Part shown: one piece after another, positions 8,513 through 17,522 of the stretch | Layout: every line of letters starts with the position of its first letter | Numbering within the stretch: position 1 is the stretch's first letter | Source: Nocardia mexicana NBRC 108244 | GTDB lineage: Bacteria; Actinomycetota; Actinomycetes; Mycobacteriales; Mycobacteriaceae | DNA: 64,000 nucleotides | Direction of reading: 5' to 3' | NCBI RefSeq assembly: GCF_001613165.1 | Contig: NZ_BDBV01000017.1 | Span: 1-64,000, forward strand | Translations under genes and position numbers: made by a program | Notes under the pieces: generated by a model | Databases searched by the model: none | What the model saw: the letters and a program-made list of their open reading frames with translations, nothing else | What the model was told of the DNA's origin: nothing

Positions 8513-8614
8513 CTTTTGCTGCCGACCCGGCCGATGACCGAAAATACCTAGTCAATTTGTGTAGCTGGCTGGATGTTTGTTGTCGGATCAGCGCAGCGGT
8601 GCTTGCCTGGAGGC

Positions 8615-9514
8615 ATGTTCAACGAAGCTCAGCTGTACTCCCCGGTGACCACCGGGACCGACGGTGACGTGACGGTGCACCTGAGCGACGAGCATCCCGG
8701 TGTGAACGACCCGGACTACCGGGCCCGCCGCAATGCGATCGCCGCCCAGGCGCTGGCGTACCGGCCCGGGGAACCGACACCGCGCATCGAATACACCGAC
8801 GAGGAGCAGGAGGTCTGGCGGATCGTCTCCGCCGAGCTGGCGCGCAAGCACCGCACCTACGCCTCGCACGAGGTGCTGGAGGGGGAACAGCGCCTGGACC
8901 TGCCCGCCGATCGAATTCCGCAACTCGACGAGGTCTCGGCAAAGCTGGTGCCGCTCAGCGGATTCCGCTATGTCCCGGCCGCCGGGCTGGTACCGCTGCG
9001 GGAGTTCTTCGGATCGTTCGCCGATCGAATCTTCCACTCCACCCAGTACATCCGGCATCATTCCGCGCCGTTGTACACCCCCGAACCCGATGCGATCCAC
9101 GAGGTCATCGGGCACGCGAACCAATTGGCGAGCCCACGGTTCGCCGCCATCTACGCCGAGGTCGGCGCCGCGGTCGCGCGGCTGGAGACCGACACCGCGC
9201 TGAAATTCCTGGCCGATGTCTTCTGGTTCTCGATGGAGTTCGGCGTGGTCCGCGAGAACGATGAAATCCGCTGCTACGGAGCCGGATTGCTGTCGTCGTT
9301 CGGCGAGATCGAGGAGTTCCGGCACGCCGAACTCCGCCCACTGAACATCGTCGAGATGGGCACGCGCACCTACGACATCACCCACTACCAGCCCGTATTG
9401 TATTGCGCGGACTCGGTTTCCGAGATCGAGGACGTGGTGGGCGGGTTCTTCTCGACCATGACCGACGAGACGGTCGCCCCGCACCTCGGCGGGACGACCG
9501 TCGATCAAGGGTGA
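8615..9514 (+). CDS. phhA: Phenylalanine 4-monooxygenase
   Basis: Non-heme iron, pterin-dependent hydroxylase converting phenylalanine to tyrosine (299 aa from this start). The catalytic core is complete: IHEVIGH supplies His162 and His167, and WFSMEFG supplies Glu208, the usual 2-His-1-carboxylate triad. RHHSAPLYTPEPD precedes it as in bacterial enzymes. I use the start at MFNEAQLYSP, where family similarity begins. An upstream in-frame ATG at 8573 is possible, and neither start has ideal ribosome-binding spacing. The gene stands alone after a terminator. Confidence 0.88.
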   Translation: MFNEAQLYSPVTTGTDGDVTVHLSDEHPGVNDPDYRARRNAIAAQALAYRPGEPTPRIEYTDEEQEVWRIVSAELARKHRTYASHEVLEGEQRLDLPADRIPQLDEVSAKLVPLSGFRYVPAAGLVPLREFFGSFADRIFHSTQYIRHHSAPLYTPEPDAIHEVIGHANQLASPRFAAIYAEVGAAVARLETDTALKFLADVFWFSMEFGVVRENDEIRCYGAGLLSSFGEIEEFRHAELRPLNIVEMGTRTYDITHYQPVLYCADSVSEIEDVVGGFFSTMTDETVAPHLGGTTVDQG

Positions 9515-9566
9515 ATCGAGCACGGCCGCCTCGCCGAACCGACTGAGTTAGTCGGCGAAACCGCTG

Positions 9567-10202
9567 TCACTCAATGGTTTCCGGTTTCTCCAATGGCGGG
9601 AGCGGCATGCCGTCGGCCAGGAAGTCGATGACCCGCATGATGGTCTCCCGGTCGAACGGATCCCGATCGAGCAGGGCGGCCAGGGCGGCGCCGGTCAGGG
9701 CGCCCGCGAATGCCCGCACCTCGATATCGTCGGGCGAGCGGCCGGTCCGGGCGGCGGTCATCTCCGAGACCAGCTGCACATTGCGCTCGAGTTCGCGGGC
9801 GAGCGCGCCGCGCAGCTCGGGCACGGAGCGAATCAACGCCGTTCGCTGCTGTTCGAAGGCGAAGTCCTCGTCGCTCAGGGAGGAGAAGGTCTCCAGGGTG
9901 GCGTCGCGAAACGCCTCCAGGATCGACAGTTCCTTGGGCTGCCGCTCCAGTGCCTCGATCATCACCGGGTCCACGTCGTCGGCGAGCACCAGCTCTTCTT
10001 TCGAGGGGAAGTAGCGGAAGAACGTGCTCGGCGAGACCTCCGCGGCGTCGGCGATCTGTTCCACGGTCGTCTCGTTGTAGCCGTGTTCGCGGAACAGCCG
10101 GAACGCCTCGGTGCGGATGGTGCGGCGGGTGCGCTCCTTCTTCCGCTCGCGCAGGCCCGCCCGCGGAGGCGCCTCCGCTACTGCCTTCGAATCAGCCGAC
10201 AT
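9567..10202 (-). CDS. TetR family regulator, second gene of efflux pair
   Basis: A TetR/AcrR repressor (211 aa from ATG 10202). The N-terminal helix-turn-helix reads RTIRTEAFRLFREHGYNETTVEQIADAAEVSPSTFFRYFPSKEEL (split here only by function: HTH then the YFPSKE helix). The C-terminal ligand domain resembles the MftR/acyl-CoA-like TetR type. Its start overlaps the stop of the MFS gene by 11 bp, so the pair is co-transcribed and this protein probably represses its own operon. An ATG at 10220 would overlap the MFS gene further. Confidence 0.88.
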   Translation of the reverse strand: MSADSKAVAEAPPRAGLRERKKERTRRTIRTEAFRLFREHGYNETTVEQIADAAEVSPSTFFRYFPSKEELVLADDVDPVMIEALERQPKELSILEAFRDATLETFSSLSDEDFAFEQQRTALIRSVPELRGALARELERNVQLVSEMTAARTGRSPDDIEVRAFAGALTGAALAALLDRDPFDRETIMRVIDFLADGMPLPPLEKPETIE

Positions 10203-11754
10203 GCCCAGATTCTCCCGCACCGGCCGCCTCCGGTGTGCCCGGCATCGCCGTGCGGGTGACGATCGCCGCGAGCAGGGCGGCGACCAGGCAGATCGCGGCG
10301 CACACCCACAGCATCGCCCCCATGCCGCTCACGAACGCCGACTGCACATGTCCGAGCATCTGCGCATCGCCCAGCTTGTGTGCCACCGCGACACCGGCGT
10401 TCACCCCGTCGGATACCGGCTCGACGTCGTATCCGCCCAGCTCGGAGCGGTACTGTGTGGCCAGCACCGTGCCCAGGACCGCGACACCGATGGTGCCGCC
10501 GGCCTGCCGCAGCGCCTGCATGAGCGCCGATCCGGACCCGGACCGCTCCGGCGTGAGCTCCCCCATCGCCATGCCCATCGCCGCGGGCATCACGAAACCC
10601 ATGCCCGCGCCGAGCACCGTGATCCAGGCGGCCGTGTACCCGTAGCCGCTGTCCGCCGAGGTCAGAGCGCCCAGCCCCAGTCCGATCGCCAGCACCGTGA
10701 AGCCCGCGGTGAGCACCACCCGCAGACCCAGCTTGGACAGCAGTTTGTCCGCGATCCGGGTGCCGACGACCAGCCCACCGATCAGCGGCAGCAGCCGCAG
10801 CCCGCTGCCCAGCGAGTCCGCGCCGAGCACCGCCTGGAAGTACTGCGGCACCGTGAAGAACATCCCGAACATGGCGAACTGCACCAGGATGGAATAGCCG
10901 GTGCCCCAACGGAATCCGTGGGCCGCGAACAGTCCCAGATCGACCAGCGGATGCCTGACCCGCCGCTGCCACAGCACGAAGGCGACGAGTACCACCACCC
11001 CGGCCGCGACGCTCGCCCAGGCGATGCCGTCACCCCAGTCGCGCTCCCCGAATCGGATGAAACCGTAGGTGAGCGCGAGCATTCCGCCCGCCGACAGCAC
11101 CACGCCGAGCAGATCGATGCGGAATCGGTTGTCGCTGCGGGATTCCGGCACCAGGGCGGAGACCGCGATCAGCCCGACGATCACCAGCGGCACGTTGAGC
11201 AGGAACACCGAACCCCACCAGTAGTGCTGCAGCAGCCAGCCGCCGACGATCGGCCCGAGCGGCAGGCCGATCGCCGTCGAGGTGACCCAGATCGTCAGCG
11301 CCCGTTGCCGTTCCGCCTGGCCGGGGAACATCGCGGGCAGCACGGACATCGACAGCGGCATCATCGCCGCGGCCGCGATACCGAGCACCGACCGTGCGGC
11401 GATGAGCTGCCCGGACGACGTCGCCAGCGCACACCACAGCGATGCGGCGCCGAACAGCGCGAGCGCGCCGAGCAGGAACTTCTTGCGGCCGTAGCGATCT
11501 CCGAGGGCGCCCGCCGGGAGCATGAACCCGGCCAGCGCCAACGTGTACGCGGTCGTGAACCATTGCAGCGCCGCGGTATTCGCGTTCAGATCGACCGCCA
11601 TCGTCGGCAGCGCCACCACCAGCACCGTCGTGTCCAGGCCGATGGTCAGCATCGCGAAACCGAGGGCCGCAAGGGCCAGCCAGCGCGACCTGCCGCCGCC
11701 CGCACCTGTCGCGGTGGTCTCGGCCGTCCCGACCTCACCCGCTCGATTCACCAT
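10192..11754 (-). CDS. MFS multidrug transporter, DHA2 (EmrB/QacA) family
   Basis: A 14-helix drug:proton antiporter (520 aa from this start). The first helix carries IGLDTTVLVVALPTMAVDL, motif A appears as GALGDRYGRKKFLLG, and the antiporter motif C-type GLPLGPIVGGWL is present. The start at MVNRAGEVGT is chosen because GGGAGGGGATTCGG precedes it. The frame extends upstream to 11877, but that part is only translation of a family A repeat. It overlaps tetR downstream, suggesting efflux inducible by an unknown drug or metabolite. Confidence 0.9.
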   Translation of the reverse strand: MVNRAGEVGTAETTATGAGGGRSRWLALAALGFAMLTIGLDTTVLVVALPTMAVDLNANTAALQWFTTAYTLALAGFMLPAGALGDRYGRKKFLLGALALFGAASLWCALATSSGQLIAARSVLGIAAAAMMPLSMSVLPAMFPGQAERQRALTIWVTSTAIGLPLGPIVGGWLLQHYWWGSVFLLNVPLVIVGLIAVSALVPESRSDNRFRIDLLGVVLSAGGMLALTYGFIRFGERDWGDGIAWASVAAGVVVLVAFVLWQRRVRHPLVDLGLFAAHGFRWGTGYSILVQFAMFGMFFTVPQYFQAVLGADSLGSGLRLLPLIGGLVVGTRIADKLLSKLGLRVVLTAGFTVLAIGLGLGALTSADSGYGYTAAWITVLGAGMGFVMPAAMGMAMGELTPERSGSGSALMQALRQAGGTIGVAVLGTVLATQYRSELGGYDVEPVSDGVNAGVAVAHKLGDAQMLGHVQSAFVSGMGAMLWVCAAICLVAALLAAIVTRTAMPGTPEAAGAGESGHVG

Positions 11755-11770
11755 CCGAATCCCCTCCCAC

Positions 11771-11891
11771 TCCCACATTCCCGGCGCGTTCCACGCACAC
11801 CATCCCGGCGCGATCCACGCACACATTCCCGGCGTGCTTTTGGCCGGGATCGACCAGTGGATTCCGGCCAAAAGCACGCCGGAAAAGCAAG
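11771..11891. repeat. Family A repeat with 19-bp perfect inverted repeat
   Basis: Two partial head units, (A)TCCCGGCGCG, with spacers like CCACGCACAC lead into a full unit. CCGGCGTGCTTTTGGCCGG (11829-11847) and its exact reverse complement (11864-11882) form a 19-bp inverted repeat with a 16-bp centre. It sits between divergent MFS and dacB genes. Related elements are at 37141, 45611 and 60386. Confidence 0.8.
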
Positions 11892-12055
11892 CGGGCCGTC
11901 CCCGCTTGTGCTCGTTTTCATGACATGTCCACTCATTTGGTTGCTACTCGTTTTTGATAGTAGCTCTCATTTTGGACTGAATGTCAATATCCCGCCCTGT
12001 CACAGTGGGGACGCTTCGCAGCGCGCCGGTCCGCCGCCGCATAAGCTCCGATGTG

Positions 12056-13369
12056 ATGAGTACGTGCATGTCCCGGCGCCTGAGCCGTCCCGGATCGTTC
12101 GCGGCCGCCGCGCTGGCAGCCGCGCTCATCGGCGCCACCGCCCTGACCGGCATCGGCGCCGTCGGCTCCCCCGCGGCGTCCGCCACGCCCGCGCCCACCA
12201 CGGCACCGTTCGCCACGCCGAACACCGACGCCTGCCCGCAGAAGACGGCGCCGCCGCCGGCGATCGACAGCTCCGAGGTCCCGGAGCCGGGTGAGACCGC
12301 GCCCGCACCGCTGCCCGTGCCGTCGTCGCCGATCGGTGGCGACAAGCTCGGCGCCTGCGGCGTGGTGCTGCCGGACGGCGCCGGGCCGGTGCCCCCCGAC
12401 ATCTCCGCCACGGCCTGGGTGATCGCCGATCTCGACACCGGACGCGTGCTGGCGGCGAAGGATCCGCACGGCCGCTACCGCCCCGCGTCGACCATCAAGG
12501 TGCTGCTGGCCGCGGTCGCGCTGCGCAGCCTCGACCTGAACAAGGTGGTGGTCGGTACACAGGAGGACGCGAACGCCGACGGCACCCGCGTCGGCATCGG
12601 CGCGGGCGGTCACTACACCAATCGGCAACTGATGCAGGGGCTGATCATGGCCTCGGGCAACGATGCCGCGCACGCCGTCGCCACTCAGCTCGGCGGCGAG
12701 AAGGCCACCGTAGCCAAGATGAACGAGCTGGCGGAACGGTTGCACGCCTTGGACACTCGCGCCGCGACCCCGTCCGGCCTGGACGGTCCCGGCATGAGCA
12801 CCTCCGCCTACGACATGGCCGTGCTGTTCCGCGAGGCCATGACGATCCCGACCTTCGCCGAGCTGATCCACACCGAGCAGATCGACTTCCCCGGCTTCCC
12901 CGCCAACCCCCAGATCCCCGGCGACGAGGACCATCCCGGCTTCCCCATCGCCAACGACAACCGCCTGCTCTACGACTACGAGGGCACGCTGGGCGGCAAG
13001 ACCGGATACACCGACGATGCCCGCCAGACCTTCGTCAACGCCGCCGAACGCAACGGCCACCGGCTGGTCGTCACGCTGCTGCAGGCCGACGTGCGTCCCA
13101 TCCGCCCGCCCGAACAGGCGGCGCGGCTGCTGGACTACGGGTTCGCGCTGGCCTCCGACGCGAGTGTGGGTTCGCTGCCGGACGGCAGCGCCGCCTCCTC
13201 GAATACCAATGTGGCCATTGCCTCACCGCCGCCGCGGGATTCGGGTGCCGCGGCTCCGGCGCAGGACCACAACGAGAACCTGCTGACCGTGCTGATCGTC
13301 GGCGGCCTGGCGGCCGCGCTGGTGCTGGCCGTCGCCGCGTGGCGGCTGTCCGGCAGGCAACGCCGGTAG
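12056..13369 (+). CDS. dacB: D-alanyl-D-alanine carboxypeptidase (PBP5 type, S11)
   Basis: Cell-wall enzyme that trims the terminal D-Ala of peptidoglycan stem peptides (437 aa). A signal/anchor segment lies at about 15-44, followed by a Pro-rich linker. The penicillin-binding domain has STIK (Ser145, Lys148), SGN (200-202) and KTG (315-317). A C-terminal membrane helix (LLTVLIVGGLAAALVLAVAAW) anchors it outside. The start is uncertain: ATG 12056, ATG 12068 and an upstream ATG at 11981 are in frame without clear ribosome binding sites. A dacB gene lies in the same neighbourhood in M. tuberculosis. Confidence 0.9.
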   Translation: MSTCMSRRLSRPGSFAAAALAAALIGATALTGIGAVGSPAASATPAPTTAPFATPNTDACPQKTAPPPAIDSSEVPEPGETAPAPLPVPSSPIGGDKLGACGVVLPDGAGPVPPDISATAWVIADLDTGRVLAAKDPHGRYRPASTIKVLLAAVALRSLDLNKVVVGTQEDANADGTRVGIGAGGHYTNRQLMQGLIMASGNDAAHAVATQLGGEKATVAKMNELAERLHALDTRAATPSGLDGPGMSTSAYDMAVLFREAMTIPTFAELIHTEQIDFPGFPANPQIPGDEDHPGFPIANDNRLLYDYEGTLGGKTGYTDDARQTFVNAAERNGHRLVVTLLQADVRPIRPPEQAARLLDYGFALASDASVGSLPDGSAASSNTNVAIASPPPRDSGAAAPAQDHNENLLTVLIVGGLAAALVLAVAAWRLSGRQRR

Positions 13370-13460
13370 AGCCCACCTCGTTTGATGCCCGGAGGTCCGG
13401 GAACTCGCGTAACGAGCCGCTTGCCAGGCTCACGCAGAGAACCGGAAAGAGGAGAACCTG

Positions 13461-13661
13461 ATGGCGAACCCGAAGAATCCGGGTCAGTTCGGCAATCGAC
13501 CGGACACCACCAAGCAGGCCCACAAGGGTGGCCGGGCCAGCACGGGCAGCTTCGGCCAGGCGCACAGCGCCGACCCTTCGGAGGCAGGCAAGAAGGGTGC
13601 CGCCGCCCAGCCGACCGAGGCCAAGTCCCGCGGCGGGCAGCACAGCCACTCCGGACGCTGA
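13461..13661 (+). CDS. KGG-motif small stress protein
   Basis: A 66-aa hydrophilic, Gly/Ser/Lys-rich protein (MANPKNPGQFGNRPDTTKQ, then HKGGRASTGSFGQ and KKGAAAQ). The KGG repeats place it with the stress-induced con-10/GsiB-like family of disordered hydrophilins. GAAAGAGGAGAACCTG gives a strong ribosome binding site. It has its own terminator, so it is monocistronic. Protection under desiccation or general stress is inferred from the family only. Confidence 0.8.
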   Translation: MANPKNPGQFGNRPDTTKQAHKGGRASTGSFGQAHSADPSEAGKKGAAAQPTEAKSRGGQHSHSGR

Positions 13662-13673
13662 TCCGGTGTGAAG

Positions 13674-13709
13674 AGCCTTGGGGAGTGTAAACCCCTGCTC
13701 CCCAAGGCT
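13674..13709 (+). terminator. Hairpin terminator after KGG gene
   Basis: A 12-bp perfect stem, AGCCTTGGGGAG / CTCCCCAAGGCT, with a 12-nt loop lies 12 bp after the stop codon. A short TTCT follows. Confidence 0.8.
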
Positions 13710-13767
13710 TCTGGTGTGTCAGGCCGACCCGCCGGAAAATCCGGTGCCGTGATCGACCTCGCTCGGT

Positions 13768-14685
13768 ATGGTCCCGGGGGTGATCGACATTCGCATTCCG
13801 GATGGATTGATCGAGTCCCAGTTCACCTACGCGGGTGCCGGTGGCCGAGCGTTCATCGCCGCTCTGCCCGCACGGATTCCGGAGTTTCTGCAGCGGTGGG
13901 AGCTGCGGGTCGACGGGCCCCCGATGCACGGCATGGCCGCGCTGGTGCTGCCCGTACTGCGGGCCGACGGCACCGCCGCGGCACTCAAATTCCAGCACCT
14001 GAACGAGGAGAGCGAGGGAGAAGCGGCCGCGCTACGACTGTGGGACGGTGACGGTGCCGTGCGCCTTCTCGACTCCGACGGCGATACGGGCACGCTGCTG
14101 CTGGAGCGCCTCGACTCCGACCGCATGCTGTCGACGCTGACCGATGCGGGAAAGGAACAGGGCCGCAAGGCCGTTCTCGTCATCGCCGAACTGCTCGCCC
14201 GGCTCACCGCCGTCGCGGCGCCCGCCGGGATGCGACGGCTCGGCGACATCGCGGCGCAGCTGGTGGCAGATCTGCCGGGAGCGCTGGCGGCGGTCGACGA
14301 CCCGCATGATCGTGCACTCCTCGAGCGGTGCGGCGGCGCGGTGCGCGAGGTTCTGGATGAACCCGGCGACCGACTGCTGCACTGGGACCTGCACTTCGAG
14401 AATGTCCTGGCATCGAATCGGGCGGCCTGGCTCGCCATCGACCCGAAGCCGCTGGCCGGAGACCCGGGATTCGAACTCCTCCCTGCCATCGACAACGGCT
14501 TCGACGCCACCGAGGTGCGGTGGCGGTTCGACGCGATGACGGATGTGCTCGGGCTCGACCGGGAGCGGGCGCGGGCCTGGACGCTGTCGCGGGTGCTGCA
14601 GAACTGCCTCTGGGAGATCGAGGACGGTCGCCCGCTGGTACCCGACCACCTGGAGATAGCGCGGCAGCTATCGATGGCTCGGTGA
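13768..14685 (+). CDS. Aminoglycoside/hydroxyurea resistance kinase family protein
   Basis: A 305-aa protein of the aminoglycoside/hydroxyurea antibiotic resistance kinase family (streptomycin 6-phosphotransferase-like). The kinase fold is visible: the phosphate-carrying Lys in AALKFQHLNEESEGEAAALRLW, the catalytic loop LLHWDLHFENVLA with Asp and Asn, and the Mg-binding IDPKPLAGDPGFEL. The length is normal. It is isolated, with no transporter or regulator next to it. The true substrate cannot be told from sequence; resistance to streptomycin-type drugs is possible, as is a housekeeping sugar or metabolite kinase role. Confidence 0.85.
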   Translation: MVPGVIDIRIPDGLIESQFTYAGAGGRAFIAALPARIPEFLQRWELRVDGPPMHGMAALVLPVLRADGTAAALKFQHLNEESEGEAAALRLWDGDGAVRLLDSDGDTGTLLLERLDSDRMLSTLTDAGKEQGRKAVLVIAELLARLTAVAAPAGMRRLGDIAAQLVADLPGALAAVDDPHDRALLERCGGAVREVLDEPGDRLLHWDLHFENVLASNRAAWLAIDPKPLAGDPGFELLPAIDNGFDATEVRWRFDAMTDVLGLDRERARAWTLSRVLQNCLWEIEDGRPLVPDHLEIARQLSMAR

Positions 14686-14767
14686 CCCTGCCGCCCGGTC
14701 AGCCGCCGCGACGACAGAGTCCACCAGGCCGCGGAATCGGCTCTGGCACAAGGGGGTCCGTTGGCGC

Positions 14768-15235
14768 CTAGTCCTTCGATTCGGCGCGGCGCCGGTACCG
14801 TGACCGGGCTCGGTCATGGGCGGTGCGGAGCAGGTCTCGCGCCGGGGCGTCGGTGGTCGGGCCGGGGTTCACCACGGCGAGCCAACCGGCGCTTGCGTAG
14901 ACGGGGTGTGGGAGCACCGTGTCGGTGGCGCTCGAGTCGGTGGTGACGGTCTCGCGGGGCGTGTGGCCAGTCCATTCGGTGAAGGCTTCCTTGCCCGCGC
15001 TGATATTCACGCGGAAGGCACCGGGGCGGTTCAGGCGGGATGCGACGTCGTCGGGGTAGTCCTTGGTCACGATCGTCGCGAACGGCTGACCCGTGGTCGG
15101 GACCTGACCGTCGGGGGCGTAGTAGAAGAACACATCTCCCCAGGCGATCTCGGGGGTACCGTCGCCGGGCCCCGGCCGGAGCGTCAGCACTCCGCCGAGG
15201 GCCTCGATGAACTCGATGATCTCGTCGATACTCAT
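14768..15235 (-). CDS. DUF6194 family protein
   Basis: A 155-aa soluble protein starting MSIDEIIEFIEALGGV, with GDGTPEIAWGDVFFYYAPDG, a central PFATIVTKDYPDD, and HPVYASAGWLAVVNPG near the C terminus. This pattern is that of the uncharacterised DUF6194 family, with MmcQ/YjbR-like features (conserved aromatic strands). It is divergent from a MerR-type gene across only about 60 bp, so the two may share control. Function unknown. Confidence 0.75.
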   Translation of the reverse strand: MSIDEIIEFIEALGGVLTLRPGPGDGTPEIAWGDVFFYYAPDGQVPTTGQPFATIVTKDYPDDVASRLNRPGAFRVNISAGKEAFTEWTGHTPRETVTTDSSATDTVLPHPVYASAGWLAVVNPGPTTDAPARDLLRTAHDRARSRYRRRAESKD

Positions 15236-15297
15236 GCATTCCAGCGTTACATTGAAGTGCTTGTGGAGACTTGTGACCAGAATGCGGAGGTCAGCGC

Positions 15298-16020
15298 GTG
15301 GTAAGTCGCAACTCGGCCCATTTGCGGACCATCGATGTGGCGCACCGCGCGGGGTACTCCGTCCAGCAGATTCGCAACCTCGAGCGCGACGGTGTGCTGC
15401 CGCCCGCGACGCGCACTCCCAGCGGCTACCGGATCTACGACGAGTCCCATGTGCGCTCCGCGCGGGCCTACCGGGCGCTGGCCGCGGGAACCGGTCCGGT
15501 CGAGGCCAAGGACATCATGCGCGCCGCGCACACGCGCCCGGTCTCGGGCCTGCTGGCCCTGCTGGATGCGGCGCACGCGCGGCTCGACCGGGAGCGCCGC
15601 GATCTCGCCGCCGCGAAGACGGCCGCCCGGGCGATCGCCGAGGAGCCGATCACCGATGTGCGGTCGTCGGACGCGATGAGCATCTCGCAGCTGGCCGAGG
15701 CGCTCGGGGTCCGCGCGTCGACGCTACGACACTGGGACGCCGTCGGATTGGTCGTGCCCGGCCGCGCCGACCACGGAACCCGCAGTTACACACCGGATGA
15801 CGTCCGCGACGCCCGGATCGTGCGTCAACTTCGATTGGCGGGCTACCGCATCACGCAGCTGCAGGCGCTGCTACCGGACCTTCGAGATACCCATCGCCGA
15901 GGCGGCATCTCGGCGGGCCTGCAGGCCCGGGACGCGAGCATCCTGGCGCGATCCCGGGCCCTGCTGGCGGCGGCATCCGAACTCGATGCCATCGTCGCGT
16001 CGGCCGGGCAGCAGGAGTGA
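15298..16020 (+). CDS. MerR regulator with two helix-turn-helix modules
   Basis: A 240-aa protein with two MerR-like DNA-binding modules. The first is RTIDVAHRAGYSVQQIRNLE with RTPSGYRIYDESHV (about residues 9-58). The second is MSISQLAEALGVRASTLRHW with GTRSYTPDDVRDARIVRQL (about 127-180). A Leu/Ala-rich helix separates them and a short helical tail follows. No cysteine effector site is visible. The GTG start is fixed by GGAGG eight bases upstream. The TioE-type regulators of antibiotic clusters have a comparable double arrangement. The target is probably the divergent DUF6194 gene. Confidence 0.85.
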   Translation: MVSRNSAHLRTIDVAHRAGYSVQQIRNLERDGVLPPATRTPSGYRIYDESHVRSARAYRALAAGTGPVEAKDIMRAAHTRPVSGLLALLDAAHARLDRERRDLAAAKTAARAIAEEPITDVRSSDAMSISQLAEALGVRASTLRHWDAVGLVVPGRADHGTRSYTPDDVRDARIVRQLRLAGYRITQLQALLPDLRDTHRRGGISAGLQARDASILARSRALLAAASELDAIVASAGQQE

Positions 16021-16055
16021 CTGCCGGTCGCGGAATCTCGGCCCGCGAACCGCCC

Positions 16056-16274
16056 TCAGAAGCAGTAGGGGAACTTGCACCGCGACGGATCCGGCGGTCC
16101 GAATATCGCGGCGATGATCCCGTTGATGGCCGCGTCGGCCCCCGCCGATCCGGTGTTGATGGCCACTTCTCGCGCGGCGGCGGGCTTGTCGGCGGCGACC
16201 GCGACATCGGCCGACGCCACGGGCGCGCCGATCGTCAGGCCGACGGCGGCCACCAGGAGAGCCTTCCGAATCAT
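16056..16274 (-). CDS. Small secreted protein
   Basis: A 72-aa protein with a clear signal peptide (MIRKALLVAAVGLTIGAPVASADV, cleavage expected after ASA). The mature part is short, Ala-rich, and ends in CKFPYCF, where two cysteines four residues apart could form a disulfide. AAAGGTAGC precedes the chosen ATG; the frame upstream to 16340 lacks a ribosome binding site. It matches many uncharacterised exported peptides of Nocardia-like bacteria. Function unknown. Confidence 0.7.
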   Translation of the reverse strand: MIRKALLVAAVGLTIGAPVASADVAVAADKPAAAREVAINTGSAGADAAINGIIAAIFGPPDPSRCKFPYCF

Positions 16275-16430
16275 ACTGCTACCTTTCGTCTTTCGGTTGG
16301 TTGCCGCCCGCACCCTATCGATGACGACGAATGTCGGCATTCCCGTCGGCGGTTGGTGTGGCTACACGCACATCCGGACCACGATGCCGTCGGCTGGAAC
16401 AGAGTGTCGGTCTTCGAGGTTCGATCCACC

Positions 16431-17360
16431 ATGGCGACAATGCGAATGATCAGTCAGCGCACCCTCGGCGGGCCCGAGGTGCTGGAGATAGTCGAGGCCG
16501 AGCGGCCCGTCCCCGGCCCCGGCGAGGTGCTGGTGCGGGTGCGCGCCGTCGGCGTCAATCCGGCGGACCGCAAGGTGCGTTCCGGCTTCGTGCGACTGTT
16601 CGGCGATCCGCCGTTCACCCTGGGGCACGAGTTCAGCGGCGAGGTCGCCGAGGCGTCCGGGACCTTCCGGCCCGGTGACCAGGTGTACGGCTGGGTGACG
16701 CCGCCGCACGGCGCCTACGCCGATTACGTTGTCGCACCGGAGAGTTCGATCGCCGCCAAGCCGTCGAGCATCGATCACGTGAGCGCCGCCGCCCTGCCCA
16801 TCGCCGGGTTGACCGCCTGGCAGGCGCTGGTGAAGGTGGGCGAGGTGCGGGACGGGCAGCGCGTCCTCGTGCACGGCGCGGCCGGCGGGGTGGGGCATCT
16901 CGCGGTGCAGATCGCCAAGTCCCGCGGCGCCCACGTGATCGGGACCGCCCGCGCGGCCAAGCACGACTTCCTGCGGGAGTTGGGCGCCGACGAGCTGATC
17001 GACCACACGACGGAGGACTTCACCCGCGTCCGCGACGTGGATCTGGTGCTGGACACCGTGAGTGGCGACGTCGGACTGCGCTCGCTGCCCACGCTCCGGC
17101 CCGGCGGCGTGGTGATCGACGTGGTGGGCATCGGATTCGACCGCACCGCCGTGAAGGAGCAGGCGGCGGCGAGCGGGGTGCGGTTCATCGAGTACAACCT
17201 CGAACCCACCCCGGACGACCTCGCCGCCCTCGCCGATGCGGTGGACCGCGACGGGCTACGCCCCTCCGTCGATCGGACGCTCCCCCTGACCGAGGCGGCC
17301 GAGGCGCACGAGTTGGGCGAGAGCGGCAAGGTGCGGGGGAAGGTCGTGCTGGTCCCCTAG
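16431..17360 (+). CDS. NADP-dependent quinone-type oxidoreductase (zinc-independent MDR)
   Basis: A 309-aa medium-chain dehydrogenase/reductase. The GroES-like N-terminal half has PGPGEVLVRVRAVGVNPADRK and LGHEFSGEVAE. The Rossmann half has VLVHGAAGGVGHLAVQIAK, a classic NADPH-binding AAGGVG loop. The cysteine zinc ligands of alcohol dehydrogenases are missing, which fits the quinone oxidoreductase branch. It ends with GKVRGKVVLVP as usual. The start at ATG 16431 gives the family length; the longer frame overlaps the preceding gene. The physiological substrate is unknown. Confidence 0.85.
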   Translation: MATMRMISQRTLGGPEVLEIVEAERPVPGPGEVLVRVRAVGVNPADRKVRSGFVRLFGDPPFTLGHEFSGEVAEASGTFRPGDQVYGWVTPPHGAYADYVVAPESSIAAKPSSIDHVSAAALPIAGLTAWQALVKVGEVRDGQRVLVHGAAGGVGHLAVQIAKSRGAHVIGTARAAKHDFLRELGADELIDHTTEDFTRVRDVDLVLDTVSGDVGLRSLPTLRPGGVVIDVVGIGFDRTAVKEQAAASGVRFIEYNLEPTPDDLAALADAVDRDGLRPSVDRTLPLTEAAEAHELGESGKVRGKVVLVP

Positions 17361-17522
17361 GCCGAGTCGGGCGGAGCGCGGATGGCAGCTCCGGCCGTCT
17401 CGTCGGCACCGGAATCCGTTGCGGGCGTGCGGTAGTCACATCGCCGCCGGATTCGACGTCCGACGTGGCCGGTCCCCCGTTCCTCGATCGGCAACGGCAG
17501 CGCATGCAGCAGACCGGCGGCC

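Noticed and set aside
9528..9556. Possible terminator after phhA (CCGACT/AGTCGG)
   Set aside because: The stem is only six perfect base pairs and has no U-tract, so it is too weak to list as a feature.
11755..11877. 41-residue N-terminal extension of the MFS protein
   Set aside because: It is translation of a family A repeat and lies upstream of a good ribosome binding site at the next ATG.
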